Of a stretch of 64,000 bases of DNA, positions 35,301 through 47,300 are shown piece by piece (positions within the stretch are counted from its first letter, which is position 1; each line of letters starts with the position of its first letter). The translations under genes and the position numbers were made by a program. Source of the DNA: Tribonema minus (Eukaryota > Sar > Xanthophyceae > Tribonematales > Tribonemataceae); NCBI GenBank assembly GCA_017506865.1, contig JAFCMP010000049.1:248001-312000 (forward strand), written 5' to 3'. The notes under the pieces were generated by a model. That model saw only the letters and a list, made by a program, of their open reading frames with translations, was not told the DNA's origin and made no database searches.

Positions 35301-38300
35301 CGCCTGCTCGCTGTGTCATTTGAGTGCAGGTGATTGCCCCGAGCCATTGTCACACTCAGAGCTGACATTGGGTGTTTGCGCAGGGCTGCAGTTGTATGTG
35401 ACCATGGATTTTAAAATCAGCATCGTTGACTGCGGGTGTGTTTGTAAATTCTGGGTACACCGGTTGAACACTGATGGCCGAACCTGCAAATTCCTTAGGA
35501 AAATTATTTGTGTCTTGAGCGCCAAAGGTGGGATATGCAGATGATGTCTTGTCCTGACCACGTCTTGACAGTGATTCATATTGAACATACATGAACCCAT
35601 ATTTGATGGTGTATGACACAAACAGATACAGCTTTCTCAGTGCCCACTGCGCTGCCACTGCGTCGCCCCTTCAGGTGGAACGACTGGCAGAGGCAGCTGC
35701 AGCAATCAACGACCCAGCATCCGAGTGGAGCTCAAGCAGGCACTCCGCTCCCAGGCGTCCGTCACTTTCCCCAATTCCGGGTGTAACTTCAACTTCACTG
35801 ATGCCAGCAGGGTCTCCTGGGTGCCCTGGGTCCCCTGGCTCTGTTACACTGACGATCGACGGTCGGCGGAGCACAGGGGGTGTCCAGTCAATCGTAGAGT
35901 CACTGCTGACGCTAGGCGCGGCTGGGAAGGCTGTAGCGGTGGCAGACAGGTAAAAGACACTGGCAAGCACCGTGTAAATTGTCACCCAGCACATGGAGGG
36001 TGAAGAATTGCAATGGCTAGCGTGATTGCGCATAGGCGTCGTGTGACATCTGTGCGCGCCAGGGCGCATCGAAACCAACTGTTGATGTTTGCTGTAAACT
36101 TCGACACTGGCATTGCGTACGTTGTGTGCAACAACACACTTCTCTTCGTGTCCGCAGCCAGCATCCGCTAAAGTAGACTTCAGCATACTCTACTTCTATG
36201 ATGCTGAAGAGCCGTTGTCCATGGACCTCGGACGTGGCTGGTAATGCGGGGTGGTGTTCCTCACTACGCGTCGCTCGCTGTGTCACGCTGCAGGCTGCTC
36301 AAAAGCGCCGCTCCTGCTGCCCGCAAGGGCGCAGCAGAGGTTGCTGCCATCGGTGCTTCGATCGCGGCGGCACTGGCACTTGTACGGTGCCACGACCTCC
36401 ACACAAGCGCCCAAGACCAGCACACTGCAGCAGTACCCGTGTGCAGGTATGTGGCAAATGTATACATGGTGTACTGCGTGTGGGCTGGTGTGATGCTGCA
36501 TCATGCTAGCTGGCAATTTGCAATGACAATGGATGTGGCCCTTGTTGTACGCTTCAGTGATTGACCAACACCTGTAACGGTCACTACGACATGCTCTACT
36601 GCTATGCAATGCTTGAGCCAGGTGGCATGCTCATTGCAGGTATTGCTTGGCAGCAGAAGAACAGGGTGTCCTGAGTGATGTGTAGCACCTGCTGATGCTG
36701 CTGCTTTTGCTGATGTGGAGCTGCTTGATTTGATCGTATGTGCGCAACTGATGCGAACAAGCGCAGCAGAGCATTGCACAATGCCCATCAGACCATCGTG
36801 CAGCGGTATACAGCCTTGTTGCAAATGAGGGCAGGAGCAGCAGAGATCTTGCCATGTTTACAGTCCTGCTCATCACACATTGCAGAACTAATTGCATCGA
36901 GAAATGCACTCAACAAGGTGTTCTACATGCGTCCGCACATACACGTTACGCGCAGCTTCGATGAGAGGACCCTATTCAACACTGCCGCAGAGGCACTGGC
37001 AGGCGTTGCCATCACCAGTCGCAGCACTGCTCAGTCGTCACTGGGCGCCATCGCATGGTACTTACAGGTATGTGGATGCATGTAATATCCACTGCTCCTT
37101 GCACTGCTGCTTTGCCGTAGCCTGTTTCCTGAATCGTACTTTGAAGTATATGCAGGTTTGTGTCATTTGTAATGCTCTGGGTGACACCAGTAGAAGACGT
37201 GATCGGACTAGCTGTTGAGGCAGCTCCTGCTGAGCCACCTGTAAAAATTTCCATCCTTTCAATCTACATGTTTGAGTTGAAAGTATGCGCTTGACGCTGT
37301 GTGAGCTGCCAGTTTACATCAATGGCCATTCACAGCTCAACACGGCTGTTTGGTGCTTCGATGGCAATGTCACACAAACCTTTGTTGCTGTTGAGCACGT
37401 GTATACTTGAAGTATGCCATATGCCCACTGGTGGTTCCATCGCCAAGTGAGCATTGCATGCTTTTCTTTAAAGACGTGGTGCACCGTACTGCTGCCGTGC
37501 CAGCCTATTCGCCGCATGCATTCACATACAAGCACACTGGCTGCCTGAGTAACATGTCATCATGTGCATGGTGGTTCTTGCTTTTTGCAGAAGAGACGCA
37601 GTGTCTCAGCACAAGAGGAGGATGAAGAGACAGCAGCCCTCAAGGGAGGTTCGACAGTCATCGCAGCTATGTCTGCGCATCCATTGGATGCACTGGTGCA
37701 GGTGAATGATGCTTCACCTAATGTGGAAGTGCAGACTATAGTGATTCTTCTCAAATTAAGATGGTAACCACTGGGCGGCTTTTCTTGCCAAAAGGGTGCA
37801 AAACCACAGGAGTGCTCGATGCACGCTGTACTGATGAAAGAACAACCCAAGTAACATGTTATGGTGTTTCTGGCTTTCGTACAGTTCAAGTCGTTGGCCT
37901 CCGCAAGCCACACGGCATGCATTGCATATTTGAACTGTGCGAGCTGTGCAGCGCACACTAGTGTGAGTACTTAGTGATGAGCGCAAAGTCGCCGCCATTC
38001 TTAGCCAGCACCGCATTGAAAGTAGGCCCATCAACTTCTATTTCAAAACTCACACAGCATGTCTACGTGGATCATCGGGTACACACCAACAATGGCAGAT
38101 TCGCCCTTTGAAGCTGGGTGAAGTTGCATTGATGATAATCTGCACCGAAGAGTGAAACAGTGTGGACAAGAAGGCAACATGGGTAATGACTGACCTCAGG
38201 CCTCGACCTGGCGATGTGCGAAAACCCACCACTCCAAGTTGCCATCAGCCCAGTGCACAGTTGTGCAATACCAAGATGTTGGCAACATGTTGTTGATGCC

Positions 38301-41300
38301 TGCTGCCTGCTGATATGTCCGCTGTGTGTCCAATCACTTTGTCGCAGGAGAGAGGGCTGCAAGCCCTTTTGCTTATGGACAGAGGACGGGGGGTGCCTGG
38401 CAGTCTGTGGGGCGAAACAGGTCAGGGCAACAACACTGATATGCCTCACCATTGCCACTGCGTGCAGCTAACGTTGCACACTCTGCGGGACTGTCTTCAA
38501 TGTATCCATGCATCAGCAGCTTTTGTGGGGCCGCGCTGAACTGTTTGCTGTCTTAACAATGGATGCATGCCTCAGCAACTCCTCAAAGCTGAGATGTATG
38601 GTGCCTATAAGGTGTTGATGTTCTCCATGTTCACATGCATGCACGCATTGGCATTGACACGCATGGTGAATGAACACTCATGAGCGCTTCACAATGACAC
38701 ACTCGGCAATCTATGTACTGCCGTAGATGCAATATTTGCCCTTGCATGCATAGTCCGCCAACTTGTGGGGGTGAGTCCTGTTCGGCAGCACTTGTTGCAT
38801 ATGATGTCAATCGTTTTGTGGTCACAACACATGCAACTTGACAATGTCTTTACAATCATCTTCACCCATGTACTTTGCATCTGTGCCTTTGTCCATCAGG
38901 TGCGGCTGTGACTGCACTGCAGCGCAGCCTGGAGCTCCATGCGGGCAACTCTGCCATTGTTTCACAGGTTAGACAATGCTCCTGCCACAATATTGACGCA
39001 ACAATATGCGATGGAATGGAGTTCAGATGCTTCTATGATGGGAGTAGTGACTTCAACAGCTGCCTTGTGGTTTCTCACAGTGCACTGAGTCACAGTGTAG
39101 GACCAAAAGTGCCTGCGCCATGCAAACGTCAGCAGTTCTGCGCTCTTTCGTCTCAAAGAGTCCGTGCCCGATTGCGTCGCCCATCCTGTTTGCCTCATTT
39201 TGAGGCAAAAGTCCAGATCACTTTTCTTGGACGCTGGCAAGGTTGAAAATGGGCGTTTGGGCCCCAACTTTGATCGCTCGATTTGATTGCCATAAAAGAC
39301 GGCCTAAGCAGGCTATCGTCAGCGCTTGCTTGTTGCATTATCCAGGCCAAGCACCGTGAGCAGCATGCTGCTTGTCAGTTGAGTCTGCAGCTGTGCGTGG
39401 ATGACCACCGTTGCCGTCCACGCATACTGCATGAGTACCATGTGCCATTTACCAGCAAGGCGTCTGACGATGTCTACAGCACCTGAGCATACACCACTAT
39501 TCTCTTGCACCACTTATATTGAGGAGTGATGCTGGCAGACACAAGTAAGTAAAGAGCATGATCAGGCCATGGTGCACCTGACTCTCATATGTCCACTTTG
39601 CCTATGCTCACACCATATTGCAAGTATGACAATGGTATTTGTGATCGTCCTCTACGCAGTTGCATTTTGCGTGCTTGCTAGCGGTAGTGCTTGCCAGTAC
39701 AGGCTCACATATTTTGAAGAACAAGTGCTTGGTGCACTGCCACAATGCAGAACCTCACTCGTACCTTGTGATGGCGTTGAATGAAACCCCACAGGTTGTG
39801 ACGATGCTTGACTCACTGGCAAAGAAGGAAGCGGCGCAGCAGCCAGAAGGCTCTGCAGGCACGGCAAATGCCACATCAGCAGGTGCCCATCTTCATGCGA
39901 ATTCAATCCGCAGTGTCCGTCATCTGTTTGCTTCAATGCTACTGAGGGCCTCTCATGCTCGGCAGGGTGGCCATCTAATTGATGTTGCAGTGTTTTTCTT
40001 GTCTGCGTCTTAGGCACCTGAGCGAGATTGATTGTGCTCACTCACTCACTCATTCACCAGCACATGCTTATGGTGCATGGTTTCTGATGTTGGCCAAATT
40101 ACAAGGCACGCCATCAATGTATGCTCATTCATACTTGCACTTAGCAATTTGACCAAGTTGTCGCGAACGCGACTGCAGCGAGCTGCTTCAGCAACATTCA
40201 ATGCCGTCTCAATCACACAGATGCATGCATGGCTGCCGATCAATGTAATTTACCTACTCCTGCCTGGCTGCTCACTTAATGTGCCACAGGCAGCAGGCTT
40301 GAGAAGCTGCGTGAGGCAGCTGCTCAGGCAGAGGCAGCCGCTTCCAGCCGACACGAAGCATCATTCCAGGGTGACCTCCTGCAGGTACAAAAACTAACTA
40401 CGTACTTCAAGGCTAGGGAAACTGTTTGGTCCTGGCAAATCTGGCCCTTTTGCTCTCAGGCTATGCTATAGCTACGTGTCGCCAGTGTTGTTGCATCGCC
40501 GTAGATGCTGCATTGCTGCTCTGCCACCGGTGCTGTGGATTCACCAATCACCTGCCACTGTGGGGGCAGCCTTGTGCAGGTGACTGAGAGGAGTGTCGTC
40601 AGTCTGTCTGACATGACATACTTCTGTACACTTGGTCCAGTTTGTTCCAACATGACGCTTGTATGGTGACTGTTCAGTGGACCCACCGCTGTAAGCCTCT
40701 TTCTCAAATGCCATCACGTGCAACCCCTGCGCTTTGTGTGCAGCTGGAGTTGCTGGACTGTGACGATGACGATGAAGATGAAGTTGAAGATGATGACATG
40801 CCTGCACACTCGCCCGCTGACGATGAACGGGTGAGATGTCAATACACTGCAACTGCTCTTATCGTGCCATTGTGCAGGTATGCATCAGTAAGCACCCCTA
40901 TATTTTCGATGTAGTGCATGGGAATCTCTCATCATGAACTTGACGTTAACAAAAGTGTGTTTTGCCCTGATTCATGCGCGCCTTGTACATAAATACAATG
41001 AGAGGCTTCTCTTGCGATGTACTCCACTCGCGCAATGTCAGTATACATCAGTCTGCAGATGGTTTGGGGCAGTCAGGTGCCTGTATCAGCACCGCACGCA
41101 TTGCTTCATGAGGTGGTGACGATGCACAAAGGCCATGCGTCCTGTCTCAAGGCCTTCACCACACCACAACTCACCGCGAGTTATAGCGTTGCCCATGACA
41201 AAGCATGTAAGCTCACCTTGTCTAAGCTCTTGACAGCGCATTAGTTGGCGAATGCAGTTGGGTGTGTGCATACTTGGTGAGCTTGGCATTTGGCGTTGAA

Positions 41301-44300
41301 CACTTGCCCGCAGATCCTTACAACATAAATACGCATGCACTTGCGACAAGCTTCAAAAATGCTTGTCCACACCTGGTGTGAGCATGTACTTTGCTTTCCA
41401 TCCATGTTGCTCAACTCCAGGAGGCAAAAGAGGCAGAAGCAGCGATGGCGGCTGCAGCTGCTGCCGCAGAGGTAGCTGCTGCCGCCGCCGCTGCTGCAGC
41501 AGCAAGAGAGGCTGCAGCGGAGGCGCAAGCGGCCAATGCAGCCATCGCAGCGGCCAAGGCAAGGGCAGCAGAAGAAGCCGCCGCAGCAGCAGCGGAGGCG
41601 GAGGCGGCGGCAGCAGCGGCGGCGGAGGCAGAGGCAGCAGCGGCAGCGGAAGCTGCAGCTGCGGAAGCGGCCGCCATGGAGGCTGCTGCGCAACAAGCAG
41701 CAGCACAGGCTCAGGCGGTGGCGGCAGCGGAGGCTGCAGCTCTGGAGGCAGCGGCAGCGGAAGCGGCGGCCGCAGAGGCTGCTGCGGCAGCGGAGGCGGC
41801 GGCTGCGGCGGAAGCCAAGCAGGCAGCAGAGGAGGCAGCTGCGAGAGCTGCTGAGGCGCTGAGAGAGACAGTGGCGGCAGAGGCAGCTGCGCTGGCGGCA
41901 CAGGAAGCGCAAGCAGAGGCATCGCGCCTGGCTCTGGTGGAGCTCAAGGCGAAGGCACTGGCAAAAGCGAGGGCGCGCGCAGAGGCGGAGCAGGTGCGCT
42001 TGCAGGTTCTTATCCTTGGAGTGGTGCAGTAGGGGCTACAAGAGTCTCCGGGATGTGTGCAGAGGGGAATGGGGCATGCAAAACGGCAGCAAAGGCAGAC
42101 AAAACACATCACGTGCTGTTGTGACCTGTAGACTACAGTACTGCATGCCACGGTCGTGGTACAGGATGACAATGTCATCACAACAATGTGGCCCTTGCAA
42201 GTCTTGAAGGTCGCCCCAGTGTTAAGCATAGCATCCTGATTGCATTGTCTTTACCTGCTGCTTAAGATGGCTGACCCACTTGCATACTAACATGAATTTG
42301 CTGTGACTGGTGCGACTCATGACTCATGGCCTGTTGTCTGCTCAGGAAGCCAAGTTGGCGGATGAGGCAGCGGCAATACAATTCCAGGTGACTTACAGCC
42401 CTCCTCCTGTGATAACTGACTGGTGAACAGTGTTTTCTACTTGTAGCAAAAACAGACATGTGGACATTGTGAACCTCAACCACTGCAAGACGAACAGCCT
42501 GAGGCAGCATGGATTCAATACTTCATTCTGATGTCAAGGTCGTCGAGATCGACTCATTGTCCTACACTCAAACCATTGGGTTTACCTCAACAACACTGAG
42601 TCTGCTTTGACATGCTCTTAAACTGCATTTGAGCACCGACAGTTGTCACTTTTGTAACAGACTCACCAGGAGCAGGCAAATCTACCATAATGGTGGAAGG
42701 CACTTACGTTCACCACACCTTGTCACCTATACGATCTTTTGATTCGTTTCCATAACAATATTGTACGCATCAGTTCACGAACATCAGTGCAGTCATGAGT
42801 TGAAGTTGTGAATGCTTTTGCCCTTGCACAATGCTGTTCACCGCAAAAGGTGGATGCTCTCTGGCGGAAACTGGCCAAAGTGCGTGCCAAGGCGGAATAC
42901 CCCATTGATGGCAGTGCTCACGGGCGCTACGCCAAGACTCCTGTGGAAGAGCTGCGTTCAGACATTGCCACTGTCATGGAGGCAGGTGCCAAGAATGTGA
43001 GTGCTCTCAGGATTGCAAAAGTGGATTCTGGAATAGAATGCTTGCTGCGATGTGTGTTGCGCGAGTTGGAGTAGCCTGCACAAAGTTTATTGCAAGACAG
43101 ACGCATGTACCTTGTTTGTTGACCTTTGTTGACTTTCAGCACTTGTCCATGCTTTTGCCCACCTTCCTTTGGTTGCATGCACCTCTTGACGTACATGGTG
43201 TAGCTACTACCTGTCACTTGAGACCATTCATGCGCATAGAGTCAAGGCAGATGCTCTCATGGTCAAAGCCAAAACATGGTTACGCATAGCACGCAGTGCA
43301 AACAAGTCAGCAAATGGTGCTTGCCTGCTGCTGAGCCTCACCACCTGATCATCGGTATTGTCGATCACTGGTGTGACAGGGCGGCAACCGCTGTAGCCTG
43401 GCCATGCTGAAGGTGGAGAAAGTGCTCCTCAGTGAGCTGCTGCGGGCGGAAAAGGTATGTACTTTGAAATCTGCACAATTTACAGTTACAAGGCGTACAG
43501 AACCTGATGCTGGGAGCCTTTCATTATAGCATCCGCAGGGACTTGTACGGTTGAGAAGGGAGCAGCAGGGTGCTGGGCTTGAAGCCATGATTGTGTCCAG
43601 AAGTACAGGTGAAGCTGCCATGAAGAGAAGGCCTGCATTTCAGCAATGCGGAGCCACAATAGCGCTATGCTGCAGATGTGAAATACAGAAGAATGTGCAT
43701 ACATAGGGCGGCAAATGCAGCTTTTTTTACATCATTGTGCATGACAGTTGCGAGGCTGACAAGAGTGCTACCGTGGCTGCTTGTGAATCGCACCGCATTG
43801 TCTACCCAATATGACTTCTGCTAAACACAATCGTGGAGTACGTAGCAGAACACGGCAGGGTAATGGCCAATGGTCATGTACCGATCTCTGCTCAGGCATG
43901 ACAATCAACCAATGGCTCTGATGACAATGATGTACAGCCATGCAGACCAACCATTGACACCAGTGCGATTCCCCCATAGCCTCGCACCACTGCAGAGAGA
44001 GAGACAGCAAGCAACGCCATGCCGCCAAGCTCCTCCCCCCTGTCCTGTCATCCCCCACCATCAAGTCAACATCCGCGCACTGTGCATTTGAACCAATGTC
44101 ATGCAATACACGCTCTACCACTGCCTTTCCTCTACGCCACGACCGCAGAGAGCAGCAGCGACACCGCCGCCGCCGCCGCCAGAGAGTGTGCTTGCGTCTG
44201 CTGAGGCCACCATGAACACACTCAAGGGGACACTGGTCAATGCGCGGCCAGCGGTGTGGGGCCAGATGACGCGTGCCGTAAACCTGTGCCAGAACCCTGA

Positions 44301-47300
44301 TGAGCGTGTGTCGCTGTTCAAGGAGGCGCACCTGGGTGTCAAGAGGACCATCGTGGTGAGTGAGTGAGTGCGTAGGTCAGTGAGTCATCATCATCAGATG
44401 TGCTTAATGGGGCTGTGCTTGAAAGTCTCCAGGAACCATCAAAGCATGCGCCAGCGGTTCTTACTACAGTACCTTGCATTCACTTCACCGGTGGTGCAAG
44501 CACGCTGTACCCGTCATACGAAAACTGAAGCTCAATAGCTGACTGGACCTGGTAGAGAGCTTTGCTGTACCTGTAGATGATGATTGAGATTCAGAGTGAA
44601 TATGTTGGCTTTCTGCACTCAGCAGAGGCTACTGTACTCGCCTATTGGTCACCTGCATGCAGTTTTGCTCATTTGGTCATCGGCTGAACGGGCCCATGAG
44701 CGGTGCTCTATCTGGATGCGTTATGCATATGTACATACTTCGAAGTACATTGTGCCAGGCAACGCATAGAGCGAAGTATCTATGCCATTGTCAGCTTGCA
44801 AGCTCAAAGTCTCCCACCCATCTGAGGGCAGTTTGAAGAACTTTTCATGTGCACACGCCATACTTCAAAGTATGCATTTATATACGCATGTGATTGAACA
44901 CTGCCACTATTGGCTGTTAAGCTCCATGAGTCACATTCAGGGCCATGGGCCTTTGCTGCTGACTACACAACGCTAGATGTCACGACATCAATGCTGAACA
45001 AGTAAGCATCTGAGTGTCACAGGCTGACTCGCGTATCATGAAATGTCATGCCACATCATGCAGGACACATGCGGAGAGCAGGGCCCTAACACCACCTGGG
45101 ACCTGCATGGCGCTGAGGAACTGCTCACTCTGCTGCCTTCTTTCAAGAAGATGGAGATGCTCCGGTACTTGCGACTCCTCATTGTGGTGAGTCACATCTG
45201 ACTCAAACTTGAAGTTGGTCACAGCAAAAGTGACATCACTTGCTGAACCTGACAGTACTTCAAAGGCCCTTGAAAGGGTACCATGGTGCACACCGGCATG
45301 TATGCTGGTATCCCATACATGCAGTCAGTTTGCCATGGACGTTGATGCTGCTGTGCGATCACTGACGTGGTAGGACTCAACCTGCACTCTGCATGCTGAT
45401 TACAGGGGCACTCGATGTTCGTCCATTGACCAGCATGTCTCCATGCATCTGCATCCGTTGCGCTACATATTGTTGGCATCTCGAATGGGATCAATACGTT
45501 TTGGTGTTCGTCGGGGCTCATACTGCTGTCCGAAGCACAGCAGCTCTTGTCTTATGCACACAACGCGCACGACAGCCGATCCCACCGGCGTATCATCCAT
45601 TTGCGTGCTGCTCCCTTGCGCCCATCTTTGTGCAGGCATATGACAACTTGACGGACGAGCAGCGGTTTGAGTTGGCTACCGCTACAGAGGTGCGCCTGGT
45701 ACCCTGGACAGTGACTCGGGGTTGCTCACATTCTTGATCGTCTGAACAACATGAATGGGACATAGTTGGCAAGTGCATGTTGACCAGATTACGTCCAGGT
45801 TCTCCTTTACTCGAAACTTGAAGCACTGCTCTGGGCGAAATCGTTCCTGATAGCAAACCATGTATTCCGCCCAATGTTAGCAAGCCTGCCATGTGTTCTG
45901 CAGGAGCGCTCTGTGGCATGTTCGAATTCTCTTTCTGGCTGCATACATGATTTGCAATGCACATGTCAATGAGAATTTTGACATTGGCGCTGAGCATTGT
46001 GTAGCGCTCACACCCTTCATTGGCCCCGTCTGCTGTTCTATTTTCAGATTGACAAGAACAAGGAGCTACTCATCAAGCTGGGAGAGGTGAGATACAGTCT
46101 GTTTCATGCTTGTGAAACCATTGCAAGGTCATGAGTTTTAAAACTGTTTTCACAGCGTGAGCTTGTTAGCAAGCAGGTGCCAGCTGCGTTGTGCCCCTGT
46201 AGCTACCACTCCTCATCCTTCAGAAGCACATGGTATCTGACATGAGCATTTTCGTCATCTCTTCTGTTGTGTCAGCACACTGGCATGCCACAAGGCAACT
46301 TCCGTAGTGCGTAGTACATGAGTCACGGCGGCGCTTCAAGTGCCTGCTTTCATATTCCCCACGCACCAGCCACTGCACACATGCTTTGTTGTGGTGGGAT
46401 GGAGGGCCACATCATGCCGACATGTCCCCTGTGGCGATGCTGCACAGAACTGCACTGACACAATGCAGGAGAGGGTGACAGGCTCAAACTGCAAGTTCTG
46501 GGAGTTGACAGGGCCTTGCCTGTGGCCATTGACACTACCATCCACATTGCCTCTCATACATGCGCATCATCTTGCTCGCCATCTACTTTCTGCACCACTT
46601 AGCATCTGAGCACGCACATGACGTCACGTGTGTTGGAGTTGCCAGCGCATTGCTGTCTTGAACTTGATGTTGAAGTTGAAGCTCAGCACACACATGACGT
46701 GCTGTGCTACGCGCCTGCGCCCCCGCTCTCTGCGCCGCAGGTGTGCCTTCTGGAGGAAACGGCAGAGGATGTTCGGCGCCATCGCAAAGCTGCCAGCGCT
46801 CCGCACATGCCGCGCAACTGCTCAGCACGCCTGTCCGTGACCAGCGGAAACGCAGGAACACGCTCACGCCGCAACTCTACGGAGAGTGTCGACGACGGAC
46901 CGCCCATGTTCTCACAGGTGTGTATGGTTAAGGCGCGCTTTGAGTTATGTGGTGTTCTGCATGGTGCACGATACTCTTGAGGCTGTGAGTTTGCAATTGT
47001 TGTTCTGTAACCGGCACAGCATCTCTACAGTAGTGTCTGCAGGGGTACTTGGGTGTCAAGGTGTTTGCAACATGGTTTATAAACAAGTAGAATCTGATCA
47101 GAATCATCCAGCTCAGAAATCAAGACGCGTGTCTCTTCGCATGGCAGGCTCATGGCGCTTCATGCTGGCCTTCTCACCAGTGACAGCTGTTTCAACTCAA
47201 AGGCAGATATCGCCACAGTGCGTCCATGACTGCACACAACAGCTGGCTCTGCACTGACACCAAAGCCTGCTCCCCCCCCCCCCCCCCTTCCCCCCCTCAT

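Noticed and set aside
41353..41922. Long minus-strand Leu/Pro-, Ser/Cys- and Ala-rich ORFs
   Set aside because: They are complements of the GCG/GCA repeat exon, which reads as an Ala/Glu helix in phase with its neighbours on the plus strand.
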